From: Scortum barcoo
Taxonomy: Eukaryota > Chordata > Actinopteri > Centrarchiformes > Terapontidae
Assembly: GCA_023238725.1 (NCBI GenBank)
Contig: CM041553.1
Location: forward strand, 25,056,964-25,120,963
Direction: 5' to 3'
DNA length: 64,000 bases
The notes below the pieces were generated by a model that did no database searches, was not told the origin of the DNA, and was given only the letters and a program-made list of their open reading frames with translations. Both the position numbers and the translations under genes were made by a program. Each line of letters starts with the position of its first letter. The stretch's first letter is position 1. This document shows positions 37,301 through 48,215 of this stretch, piece by piece.

Positions 37301-40300
37301 CTATGTCTTATAGTTCAATGTTGAACTGAATATATGTTTTACATCACATTGTAATGTATTATTACATACATTTTGTCCTTGCAAGCAACAAGTAACAGAA
37401 GAGTGATACAGAGTTAATTTTTTTTGTTCAAATTGAATGTGTTCTTGGATGAATATCACTCTAAAGATATAATCTGCTCCTTTTTTCTCATTTTCTAAAT
37501 TCAGTTCCATTTTTACACGGATATCGTCCTGTTGTCCTCCACAGTGGACATGCTGTGAAATTTATATAAAAAATATATTTAAAAAAATTAAAATTGTAAG
37601 GTGTTTTTTTTAGGCCCAAATAGACAGGAAATCACATAAAAACAGAAATTGTAAGACACTTTTTTTCTTTGGTTCTCATATTTTTTTGTTACATCACCTT
37701 GCTGAACCACATTTCTTCAGCATTTAAATTCAAAATTCCTTCCGTCCTTTCAGGGCACCCAAGGACGTACAATAAAGAAAAGAGAAAGTTAAACAGCACT
37801 AAAAGTTCAAAATAAAAACAACAAAAATAAAAAAGGTAAACAACACAATTAAAAAACCATCACATAAAAGATAGTGTGGTGAGGGAGTGATGCAAAGCAT
37901 GGTTACAGTGAGTATGCTATTTTAAAAAGATGGGTTTTGAGTTTAGACATGAAGGTCAGGAGAGAGTCGGTATTGCGGAGATCAGGAAGAAGTGTGTAAC
38001 AGAGCTGGGGAGCAGAGCAACTGAAAGCTCTACTCCCCATGGTGCTGAGGCGGGCAGGAGGGACAGTAAGATGGATTGAAGAGGAGGATCGGAGACATCG
38101 GGATGGGGTAACTACATGGAGATGGTCCGAGAGGTAAGAGGGGGCGAGGTTATGAATGGGTTTATATGTATAGAGGAGAATCTTATATTCTATTCTATAT
38201 TTAATTGGGAGCCAGTGGAGTTCTTGCAGAATGGGTGTAATGTGATGGTAGGATGGAGTTCGGGTGATAATGCGGGCAGCGGAGTTCTGGACCATTTGGA
38301 GTTTATGGAGGGATTTTTGTGGAAGACCAAAAAGGAGAGTTACAATAATCCAAGCAGGAGGTGACAAGGCTGTGCACAAGAATAGAGGTGGTATGGGGGG
38401 CTGAGGGAGGGGCGAAGGCGGTTAATATTGTGCAAATGGAAATAGGCTGAGCGGGTGATGTTATTGATGTGTGAATTGAATGATAAAGTGCTGTCGAGGA
38501 TGACACCCAGACTCTTAACCTGAGGGGAGGGGAAAATTGAGGTGCTGTCAATGGTGAGGGAAAAACTGTCAACTTTCGAAAGGGTGGATTTGGTGCCAAT
38601 AAGGAGGAGGATTTCGGTTTTATTGCTGTTCAGTTTTAGGAAGTTGGAAGTGAACCAGGATTTTATTTCACAGAGACAGGCGGAGAGGGAGGTAGGTGGG
38701 AGTGTGGAGTTAGGTTTACAGGAAAGGTAGAGCTGGGTGTCATCGCGCATAACAGTGGAAGCAGATGTTGAATTTATGGAAGATAAGGGCAAGGGGGAGA
38801 ATATAGGTGATCAATAGAAGCGGCCCCAAAACAGAGCCTTGGGGCACACCAGTGGAAGACTGGGGAGTGGTTGGAAGTGAATGATTTAAGTTTTATAAAC
38901 TGAGTGCGGTCTTTGAGGTAGGACTGGAACCAGAGAAGGGGATTGGAAGTGATACCAAGTGAGGAGATTCTACTGAGGAGGATGGAATGTGATATGGTGT
39001 CAAAAGCAGCACTTAAGTCAAGGAGGATGAGGATGTACAGAAAACCAGAATCGGCTGCGAGGAGGAGGTCGTTAGTTATTTTAATTAGAGCTGTTTCGGT
39101 GCTATGACGGGCGGCGGAAACCAGATTGAAATGGCTCATACAGATTGTTATTGATTAGATGGGCATGGAATTGAGAAGCGACTGTTTTTTCCAGGATTTT
39201 AGACAGAAAGGGTAGATTAGAGATAGGACTGGAAGGTTATTGTAGTCGTTGGGGTCTGAGCCAGGTTTTTTCAGAATAGGAGTGATTGCTGCAGTTTTGA
39301 AGGGTAATGGAACAACACCTGGTGGAAAGTGAGGAGTGAATAATGGCAGCTATGAGGGGAAGCAGAGAAGGTAGTGAGGATTTGACAAGAGATGTGGGAA
39401 TGGGATCAAGGTGACATGTGGAGGGCTTAGATTTCTGGATGAGGCTGGAAATTTCTGATGGATCAAGGAGTAGAAAATAAGAGAATGGTTGAGTCTGCAT
39501 GAAGAGATCAGGTGTGTGAAAGGACAGGGAGTCGGAACAGAGGTATTGGTGGATGTTGGAGATTTTTTGATTAAAAAATAACAAACAGGGAATTACAAGT
39601 GTCAGTGGAGTAGAAATGAGGCGGCAGGGAATGGGGGGGTTGAAAAATATTAATTAATAGAGAGAAAAGTGTTTTGGTATTTCCCTCATTTGATGAAATG
39701 AGTCCAGAGTAATAAACAGATTTGCATTTTGCGATGGAGTCCTTGTAAAGAGTTATGTGTGAATTGTACAGTTCTTTGTGTATGGTAAGTCCTGTTTTTT
39801 TATAGAGCCGTTCAAGTTGATGACCTTTGGCTTTTAATGACCGTAGTTCAGGGGTGTACCAGGGGGAAGAGGAGGTGAGGTGAGATGAGGTGTGGGGATT
39901 TAACAGAAGTGAGAGTGAGGACAGTGTCAAAAGTGAGGAGTAAATGGTCAGTCTCATGAATAACAGTGGATGAGAGGTTGGAGGGGGAGATACCAGAGCA
40001 GATGAGTAAATCCAGCATATGACCTTTTGTGTGTGTTGGGAAATGGATGTGTTGTTGTAGTCCAAAACTGTCCAAGCATGAGAGGAAATCACGTGTGAGG
40101 GGGAGATTATTATTGTCAATATGAATGTTGAAGTCCCCCAGGAGTATTATATTCGAGGAGAGAGTGGAAAGGTGAGTGAGTAGCGTGGTGAAATTATCCA
40201 AGAAGTCCTTATGCGACTTTGGAGGGCGATATACTGTGGCAACGATGATGGGGGTAGGTCCAGGGAGCGTGAAAACAGTACACTCAAAGGAGCTGAATGC

Positions 40301-42645
40301 AGGCACCGAGACTGGCATGACTTTCCAGTTCTTCGCGGTGAAGTACCGCGAGACCACCGCCACGCCCGTGACTACGGGCATGACAAAGGTAAACAAACCC
40401 CGGTGGTGTTGATTGATTTAGCTGTGAGAAATCATTTGGCAGCTGCCAAGTCTGTCAAGCAAAGAAAGTCAAGCTTACGGTCCGTGAGTAGATCCTGGAT
40501 AAGATGACCCTTGTTCGTGAGAGAACGGATGTTGAGCAGACCGATGTGAACGTTGGAGTTGTTAAGCTTGACCGGGGGGTTAGCCGACCTTGCTAGGCTT
40601 GCTAACACACTGTGGTTAGCAGCCCGGTGTTTCTGGGAGTACGACGAGAGGTGGACCAGATGGATTTAATCGCTGTGGAGGAGCTGCCGTTATGAACAGT
40701 ACGTCGAGACCCACGATGGATGTATCTCCAACGGGGGGAGGAGAGCAATGTCCGGGTGGAGGTGAAGCTCGGCCGGTGGTAGGGGCGAAGGCTGATGTCG
40801 GTGAAACCAAAGTAGCTCAGCTGCTGTGTAGCGCAAAGTAGTCCAGACGCTGGATGAAGGCAGGACGACAGGAGCGACCAGGTGAGTAGAAAGCAGACAG
40901 AAAGCTTACCGGCCTGCATTTCAGCTGAAGTAGCCCGGTGGATCAGTAGACGCCGAGTGAATATGGGAGATATTAAAGTGCATTCGTACCATCAACCACA
41001 CTTAAAAGTCAAAAGTTAAAGTGCAATCGCACCATCAGCCACGCTTAAAAAATCTTAAAGGAGTTCAGAAACACTTAAAACTTTACCGGTGGGTAGCAGC
41101 AACCATACGTGCCAGCGTCCACCCACTGTCCTACAGTGGCTACATGCAGCACAGAAAACATTGTTTGTCTCAGAGGGCTTTGGCAAAATGGATGGAGGCA
41201 AAATGACATCACCATGAAGCAGGTCCTAACTACACAGTAAATGTAGTTCTGCCATTTTTTTTTACCAAACTAAAACTTACCAAAACACCCAAACTGCGTT
41301 TTTATCACTCCCTTTGTTGTTGTTATTTTTTAAATAAATGTGTTATTATCTCCCTCAGGCTCGTGCTCAGAAAGGAGGAACCAGCAGCCGAGCCTCAAAC
41401 ACCCGCCTGACTGCAGCGCGCTCCACCTTGTCCACTTCCAGCCGAGCAACTCCTTCCTCCTCCGCCTCACCTCATCATTTAGCATCTTCGTCCTCCTCTT
41501 CTTCCTCGACCGTGGCGCCCTCCCCGAAACTCAATTCCCTAGCAGCCACGCACAAGCTGAAGAAAGACATTCACCGTTGCCACCGGATGTCCAGGCGCCC
41601 TCTGCCCCGCCCAGACCCCATGGCGACCTCCTTCTCCAACCCAGGTGGCTTCCCCTCCCGTGTGCACGTCTCCCCCTTCTCCGAGACCGTCCGCATCCTC
41701 AACCGCAGAGTCAAACCCCGAGAAGTCAAGAGAGGTCGCATCATCCTGAACCTGAAAGTCATTGACAAGCCCGGTAGGGGTGGCACAGCTGCAGGCAGCA
41801 GGAATATTTCAGCTGGACGCCAAAACATCCCCTCCCGCAATCGCATCATCGGTAAGAAGGGAGAGGCACCCTATAGACCCTTCCAGCCCCCCCTGAAGAT
41901 GCTGGGGTTCCCGATGTACGGGAAGCCCTTTGGGCTGCAATGTGGAGGCCCTGTGTCCTTTGACTCCCACCCAGGGTCATGCTCCAGCACGGGGGCCAGG
42001 GACACCCACTCCACCTCCTCCCAGTACCAGTCACCTCCGTCTCCTTCCAGCTCCAGTGGCTCCGAAGGAAAATCTCCCACCAACGCCTCAGCTGCTCAGT
42101 CTCAGCCCTCCACAGGGGCCTCACCTTCCGGCGAGGGTCCCAAGACCAGTAAACCTCACACAGAGACCCAGAAGGGCCAGAGCGCCAAGCCACCTGCTCC
42201 AGCCCCGTCCTCAGATGCAGACCCTGCGGCGTCAACATCCCCCTTCCTCCCCTCCTCGCCCTCTTCTTCCCTGGAGGATGAGGAGGATGAGGGTGCCCTG
42301 GACCGTTCGGTGCCCCCAGAGGGAGGCAGGAAAAATCCTCGCCAACGCAGGGCGAAACGGCAGCTGCCCGCGACCGTCGCCTCTGTGGCTACCGGGGACC
42401 AGAGCTCTGCCCCCGCCGAACCCAAAAGGGTGCCTGCCGAAGGAGACCCCGACTGGCACCCTGAAATGGCGCCCAGCTGCAAGGATGTGGTGGTCACTGA
42501 CGTCACCACCAACCTCGTCACCGTCACCATAAAGGAGTTCCCTTCTCCCGCCTCCTGCCCTGCCTCGCCCTCTGCCAGCCCTGAAGATGCCTCGTCCCCG
42601 CCCCCAAGCACCAACTCCGACGACCCCTCCCCACCGAAGCCATAG
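30894..42645 (+). CDS. cbx6: chromobox protein 6, Polycomb group
   Basis: Exons 30894-30962, 32618-32661, 32829-32894, 33481-33547 and 41359-42645 join in phase to 1533 bases, 510 residues. A subunit of canonical PRC1 that reads H3K27 trimethylation. The chromodomain fills residues 8-62, with cage residues Phe11, Trp32 and Trp35 (VFAAE, VKWKGW) and TWEPEENIL. KKRGPKPK (70-77) is the AT-hook-like patch of the CBX family. KKDIHRCHRMSRRPLPRPDP and FSETVRILNRRVKPRE match CBX6. The C-box (about 445-476: DPDWHPEMAPSC, VVVTDVTTNLVTVTIKEF), which binds RING1, is present. Human CBX6 is 412 residues; the extra length is Pro/Ser-rich sequence in the last exon. The start has G at -3 and +4. Whether this is the only cbx6 copy cannot be seen here. 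Confidence 0.95.
31360..31388 (+). repeat. (CA)n microsatellite
   Basis: Pure CA run in cbx6 intron 1, about 400 bases after the first exon. Confidence 0.9.
31491..32160 (+). repeat. tandem duplication, two units of about 350 bases, cbx6 intron 1
   Basis: Unit 1 starts near tccagtttggc at 31491, unit 2 near 31843. Shared blocks in the same order: ccagtttggc, aagaccttt, ggtacacaca-like with ggttaacca, caggcctcca, cagaaataccataatta, taagataagctcctc, tttctgcaaatga-gctga. Spacing drifts from 352 to 364, so indels have accumulated. Confidence 0.85.
33548..34262 (+). other. cbx6: cbx6 intron 4, unique left part
   Basis: No gene, RNA or repeat recognised. Intron sequence between exon 4 and the first piggyBac relic. 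Confidence 0.5.
34267..36210 (+). mobile_element. non-autonomous piggyBac-type element with short inverted ends
   Basis: Left end ccctagaatgcata and right end tatgcgtttaaggg are imperfect inverted repeats, flanked on both sides by ATAA (34263-34266 and 36211-36214). The inner motif ttttaggccc also recurs near both ends (34298 and 36158). Inside, 35026-35160 encodes an acidic N-terminal stretch (DEESECSEDDDPDNV), and 35486-35790 encodes, with a frameshift, KDVTRQELMVYFSLSLLAGS and, in the neighbouring frame, ATMGLSRFEDIWRFL, both like the N-terminal part of piggyBac-family transposases. The catalytic Asp-rich core is missing, so the element is dead or dependent on another copy. Confidence 0.7.
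36540..37630 (+). mobile_element. second piggyBac-derived relic
   Basis: 36610-36840 encodes a very acidic stretch (LELSDEEKDEEDEYQP then EGEGEDAGESDETESEAE), and after what looks like an intron or insertion, 37093-37290 encodes YWSPIQYFSQYIDDKIFEDL and AAFTNQRQLQTTGVSLNTT, which match the region before the catalytic core of piggyBac-type transposases. The core is absent. A tttttttaggcccaaat motif near 37605 echoes the ends of the first relic. Borders uncertain. Confidence 0.65.
37745..40960 (-). mobile_element. L2/CR1-type (Jockey-group) LINE, antisense in cbx6 intron 4
   Basis: Read on -, from about 40960 down: endonuclease pieces (VATVYRPPKSHKDFLDNF, NIILLGDFNIHIDNNN, PTHTKGHMLDLLI near 40290-39990), linker frames, then reverse transcriptase (LLDLSAAFDTISHSILLSRI near 39030, SYLKDRTQF, NFLKLNSNKTEILL near 38640, VKSLGVILDSTLSFNSHINN near 38490), and a C-terminal block (LHKLQMVQNSAARIITRTPS, LQELHWLPIKYRIEYKIL, STMGSRAFSCSAPQLC) ending near 37900. 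These match the fish L2-like LINE family. Several frameshifts and the damaged zone around the YADD site (near 38800) make it inactive. It accounts for about 40% of the intron. Confidence 0.85.
40961..41358 (+). other. cbx6: cbx6 intron 4, right end
   Basis: Between the LINE and exon 5. A short internal echo (attcgtaccatcaaccacacttaaaa and aatcgcaccatcagccacgcttaaaa, about 45 bases apart) is the only structure seen; otherwise unremarkable, ending in the acceptor tctccctcag. Confidence 0.5.
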
Positions 42646-45600
42646 GAGATCAGATGTTATGAAGCCGATTGCCATTGATGATAAAAGTATCATACCAGTG
42701 TTGCCACTTCAGCCCCCTCCTACCTTTTTCTTAAAGGTGTGTCCATATTTGTGTAATGATTAATGAAATGTAATGTAACTTAACACCGCCCAGCCATTGA
42801 ATAGTAAAAAAAAGAGCATATTTTTTTTAAAAAGAAATGTATACATTTGAAAAGGGGCAGCTAATACGTCCCTCGTGTCACTTAAATTGCCATAATTTGT
42901 CCACTTGCACAGCACTGACTCTTTGATGCAGACTTGGATGGAGTTGGTATTTGTTTTCTTTCACTTGCTTCAGACATGCTGAGTTCAGCTTGTTTGGTGT
43001 AATAAAAAAAATTGTCCAAAAAGTGAAACACTCACCCATCTGGTGTGTGTGGGGCGAGCGTTTATCAAGCACACTTGTCGTATGTGAAAGAAACAAATAT
43101 TCTTTTGATCCAGACTCTGCAGCTGAGGCTGTTCTCGTCAGCCTTCAGGTGTTATGCCAATTTCTTGCCCCCCCTTTCCCTTTCATTGGAAGTCCAGCTT
43201 GTTAATGATAAATGAGTTGATGTGTTTTTGCACTTAACACAGTTGGACTCTCATATATTGCATCAATACAGCGAGGTAAATGCAATGCACTTGACTGCAT
43301 CGAAAAATGACCTATTTTATGTAGTTCATCAATTTTTCAAGGCCTTTTCCTCTTGCTCTCTTGAACGCACATGCATATACATACAGTAGGAGTAAGTATT
43401 TATATGCACGCACAACCTTGAAAGCTGCAAACAAATATACAAAAACAGTAGTTTTTAAGTTATTGCTGTCCTTGCCGTCTTTCCCTGCTTGCCTTGTTTT
43501 CTCGCAAACCCACCACCTTCTTCAACTCCGTGATGTCCACCAAGACTCTAAACTGGCCTGCGGTTAGTTGTGACGTTTCTTTTCTTGCCAGTTTTGCGCC
43601 ATATAACTTCTTAACTCGTCAAGGTCTAGAAGGTCCATGAGCTGAACACAGTTCAGGTTGGAGCCACCAACCAAATGCAGCTAAAAAAAAACAAAAACAA
43701 AAGTTTGTTGAACCTTTGAGCTGTCTGGCAGGTGTTTGAAGTCTGTGGAACATGTACCCAGGCAGTTTTGGCTTGTAAAAATCAATAGTGTCTGGTAGGT
43801 TTGTCTGTTTACCTTCTACTTTGGGAAGGTAGAGCAAACAGCTTTACATCTTGCTTTTGTCTGATGGATTTTGCTGGTCAGTCTTTTAGCAAACAGTATT
43901 ATTAGTACGTTTCAACAGAAGTGTTTCATGTAGCATGGTTGGTCCCTCCTGAGAGCGCATTTGAGGACAAAGATTGTTTCTTTCTGGTCAGCATGGTAAT
44001 GGTTTACTGCCATTTTTGGATATATCCTAATATAAACAGTGTACACAGTGTAATCAGTCTTTGCCCCTTTAATGGGATCCATTAAAGGTCTTATTTTGTG
44101 GACCCAGCTTCAGTTTTTACCTGGACTACATCATGTATAGTGAGTTTTATCTGTTCAAAATCAAGTGATTTCAGAAGCAGACAGGTTTCAGTATTTCTGG
44201 ACGACAGCTATTCCAGCTCTTGGTTCAGACAGGTTTGGAGAAAAAAAAAAAAAAACGCCTTAGATATGTGACTTATCAAAACTGGCTGAAATTCATTGCA
44301 GAGTGAACCTGCTGACTGTCATCCCCTCCCATGTGAGATAACATGCAGGTTTGCCTTTTAAAGCTCAGCCGCTGTCTGTAGCAATGCTGTGTCCTATTTC
44401 TTTGTTGCATTGCAGGGCTGGGCCACCCTGAAACAATCTGCAGTGCAGTTGTTTTTTTTTTTTTTTATTCAAATGATAATTAGTCATACTTTAACTTTCC
44501 CTTTTGCGTGGTGTTTCAGCCACAAATGTCTACATGAAGGATAAGAGGAGAAAGAGCGTCCCCAAATCAGACAACTGTTTTGTAGCACAGCGTTATATCC
44601 TGGCTTTAGACCCGGACCTTAGAGCTGGTAATTTTCTTACCTTTGCTTCTACTGTGCTCTTCAGAAACAGTGAGGGATTAGACTCAAAGGTGCATTGACC
44701 TACCAGACTGAAACATGAAAAACATCCTCTCTCTCTGCCGGCCTTTCTGAGAAATCGCCTCGTCCGTGGCTGATAAATCGATCCACCAGGTTACGGTCGA
44801 TCAGAATTTTTTTTAGCACTTTTTTTATACTGCTTTTACCTTTTTAACCAAGGGAAAAACCTGCGACTGTTGTTTTCTGACGGGAGAGCAAAGGATGTTC
44901 TCCAAATCCATCAGATGCGCCGTCTTTCAGAAGCATTGTGTTACAGTCACAGTTACAGAAAGTGTGTTGGGCAGCGTGGTGGCGAGGGGAAAGAAAGAAA
45001 AGGCTTGATCTCAGAACGCGTGATCCATCGCCTGCGTTTTCCTCTGCCGAGCTTTTCCACTCCAGACTGTTTTCAAGATTAAATGCTCAAAAGCTTGAAA
45101 GTTTTTGACCTCCAAGTTCGCCTGAAGCACTTCAAAAGAAACCTGGCCCCTTTAACTCTTTTCTAGACCTTCCCAGACCTTGGCTCTTACTCTGGTGTAC
45201 CTGTGTGTTACAGTATTTAAGAATCTTCCGCATGTGTTGCCTTATAGCTGCTCCGTTCGACCCCAGCTGCACTCCAGGTGACTTTTCTCTCGTCTTTACT
45301 CGGCTCTTCACGTGCTCAGAAAATCCATACTTCCTTTACCCGCCTTTCGACTTTGGCGGTACAGATAAAGACGACGGCGGTATCGCAAACTGTGACGACC
45401 TCGACGAGCTTCTTGCGCTCACAACGTCGTCAGGAAAATGTTCTCCGTGTCTTCACCGACCGCAGACGAGGAAGACGTCGCCTCCTCTCCCGTCATGTAC
45501 TGGATGGTTCTCGTTGTTGTCAGTACTGTTTCAATACTCTCATAGGTTACACGTGGAAGGATTTATTCCAAAAATGACACATCCATTTTATGAAGAAGAA

Positions 45601-46713
45601 GGAAAGAAAAGTTAGTCTCTTAACTCAAATTCAAATTGAGATACTTTTAAAAAAGGACAGTACTTAACTTAAATCCTTATTTGACAAAGAGAAAACAGAC
45701 CGGGTGCTCTTTATTTTTTTCCCCAAACAGAACAGATGAAGGATTATATTCTTCTCCAAATGGATATATCGTGATTTGGAATAGATTTTTTTAATCTACT
45801 ATATCTTTAATATCTTTAAGTGGTGGATAGAAGTGACTCTTGCGGTTGGTAGATGTGTAAGGTATTAGGCTGCTAGGCGATGTTTCCAACAGTTGATAGC
45901 AATGTTTTTTCTTCTTTTGTTTTTCTTTCTCATATGGGGTAGCACAACTCAACTTAGTGGCCTATCTTTCAACCAAATAGGGCTCTTGATTTTATTATTT
46001 GACTTTTTTAAGCTTTTTCTTTTCCCTTATTGAATTGTTTTACATTTATATGTGATGTAATTTTAAGTGCTAAGTGATTAATTTGGCACTAATTGGGAAA
46101 AAAAGGAAGGATCCTGGTTTAAATGTAAGGATAAAGATGCTTAATGAATTTGAAAATTGTGCTTTTTAAGCCTTTTTTTCCCCTTTGTACTGTACTTTAA
46201 TACTTTTTTTGAAATATGCATAATAATGTTAATGTGATGCTGTTTATTTGAATGCCATTTTTTTTAATAGTCCAATATGGGTTTGATCAGAAGGCAAGCT
46301 CCAACTGATTTTAATGTGTTAAGACTGCAGTTTTGCCTGGTTTAATGCTAATATGAATTATGTACATTGTATTGATGGTGATGACGAGGAGACGAAGGAT
46401 AACAATGACATTGTAATGTATCTGAACTTCTGAAGCATGTTTTGCAAACCCTTATTGTACAGATTATGTATTCAGTGTCATGTTACCTGTTACTGTTGTT
46501 GCTTTCTGTGTGTGTTTCTTGTACGAGGCTTTTAATTAAAAGCTCTTTAAAAAGCAGCTTGTTTTGTAGTTTTTCAGCTGTTGTCTCTGTATATCTTGAT
46601 GGTTGTCTTTGGATGTAAGGTTGAGGGGTGAGCTGACCAGCAAAAAAATGTGTGAAGTGATATTGAATTAACAACTGCAGGAATGAAAGTTTCTTTTTGT
46701 TCCCAGCAATAAA
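42646..46713 (+). other. cbx6: probable long 3' untranslated region of cbx6
   Basis: No coding exon recognised. AATAAA at 43001-43006 and 46708-46713 and ATTAAA at 46535-46540 are candidate poly(A) signals; T-rich and ATTTTA-type sequence from 45.7 to 46.5 kb is 3' UTR-like. If the distal signals are used the UTR is about 4 kb. A CG-rich island at 45240-45560 stands out and is discussed as a finding. Confidence 0.5.
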
Positions 46714-47736
46714 TATATTTAATAACGATAACTATCTATATATAAAATTCAGCAAGATGCAAGGTTACCTTCCTCAACTGTTTTAAATTTGTAGGATAAA
46801 ACCATTCGGTCTTTCATTTGTATCAGGAATAAGTTCACACAGACAGAAAACAATAAGTTATGGTTTGCTATTATCTGTAAACATCACCACATCTCTAAAT
46901 AACCAGTTATGAGGAGGAAAAAGATGCATTAAAAGAAAGTTGGAGTGAGGTTTTGCTGTCCGAGGTGCTTCGCATCTAAAATAGCACAATATTTAACTTC
47001 AGTCGACCTTGGGCATTAATTATTTGGTTTTAATGGCGACTTTGGGGCCAGATGAACAGACACAACACTGACATGTCATCTTTAGTTCTGTGAGCAAACA
47101 GCCAATTATTTACACATTTAAGTCGTGTCGTGTGAAGTCACTCCCTAAAAGTAAAAGTTTCATATATAAAAAATAATAATTTGGCATGGAAGAAAAACTA
47201 AAGCTAAAAACTGACTCAGTGTAGGCATACTTTTTATATTTCTCCTACCTAACATTTTTAATCCCACTTTACTTTCCAAATGTCCCACAGAGAGGTGCTG
47301 TCGAGCCACTGTAGTGTGTGTTCGCGGGTAAAGGGAGCGGAGCAGCCTCTGTCTGTGTTTTCAGAGTGATTGTAAAGGCCGGGGTGATATTAAGGTCATC
47401 ACGCCTGGGTATTCATCTCTGAGTGTTTTGATGCCGTGATGGATGCACGCGTCTAGTTCAAACGGCTTTTTTCACGTTTTCCACAGGCAGTGTTTTATTT
47501 GATTTCTCCTCTGTTCACGCTGTTGTAATGGATGTTAAAAGGAGACAGAGTTAGAAAGACTGACACTGACGGGGTGATACATAGGTCCCTTGTCTCTTTT
47601 CTTCTTTGATCCCCCTATTTCTCTCCCTCTTGTCTAATTCCTCCCTGGCAGGATACCCAATCAGCTTATGAGCCAGATGGAACTAAAATAGCCGGCGTGG
47701 CTTGAAACAAGTGGCTCACATCTGTGTGTGCGTATG

Positions 47737-47761
47737 AGTGTGTGTGTGTGTGTGTGTGTGC
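47737..47761 (+). repeat. (GT)n microsatellite
   Basis: Nearly pure GT run in the cbx6-nptxr interval. Confidence 0.85.
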
Positions 47762-47954
47762 AACATCACCCACCTCTGGAGATTAATCCACAATCTAGGC
47801 TACTGGTCTCTGCAGGGAAGCCATGACATGGACTGGTCCGAGCCTCTGACTGTGATGGATATTTAATCTCAACCACCTGAATGTTTTCTTATGCCTCCTG
47901 TTCCTGAAGAGTTAAAGAGGGAGAATGCTGCTTTTGCATTCATGTCTTAACATT

Positions 47955-48215
47955 TTAAGGGAGTTAGTTCAACATTTTGGGAGTTGCGTTTATTTGCTTT
48001 CTTCCAGAGAATTAGATCATCCCTCTCATGTCTGCATGAATGCAAAGTGTCTAAACATGCACAACTCTGCTTTGATCAAACACGTCAAAGCAAGTTAATT
48101 AATAAGCTTTAGATGTGCTTGGTGGATTTTGTTACCTTTGCATCGGCCAGCTGTTTCCCCCAGGTTTCCAGTCTTTACACTAAGCTAAGCTGCTGGTGGT
48201 AGTGTCATAATCACA
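47955..48215 (+). repeat. rearranged copy of the dispersed repeat seen at 14.6 kb
   Basis: The left half (aacattttgggagttgcg, tttatttgctttctt, ctctcatgtctgcatgaatg) runs forward, but the right half (ttaattaataagctttagatgtgc, ggattttgttacctttgcat, cagctgtttcccccaggtttcc, agtctttacactaagctaagctgc) is the reverse complement of how this family normally continues. Confidence 0.6.

Noticed and set aside
41340..42693. Overlapping long frames on both strands within cbx6 exon 5
   Set aside because: Only the frame with the CBX6 blocks and C-box makes sense; the rest result from high GC and few stop codons.
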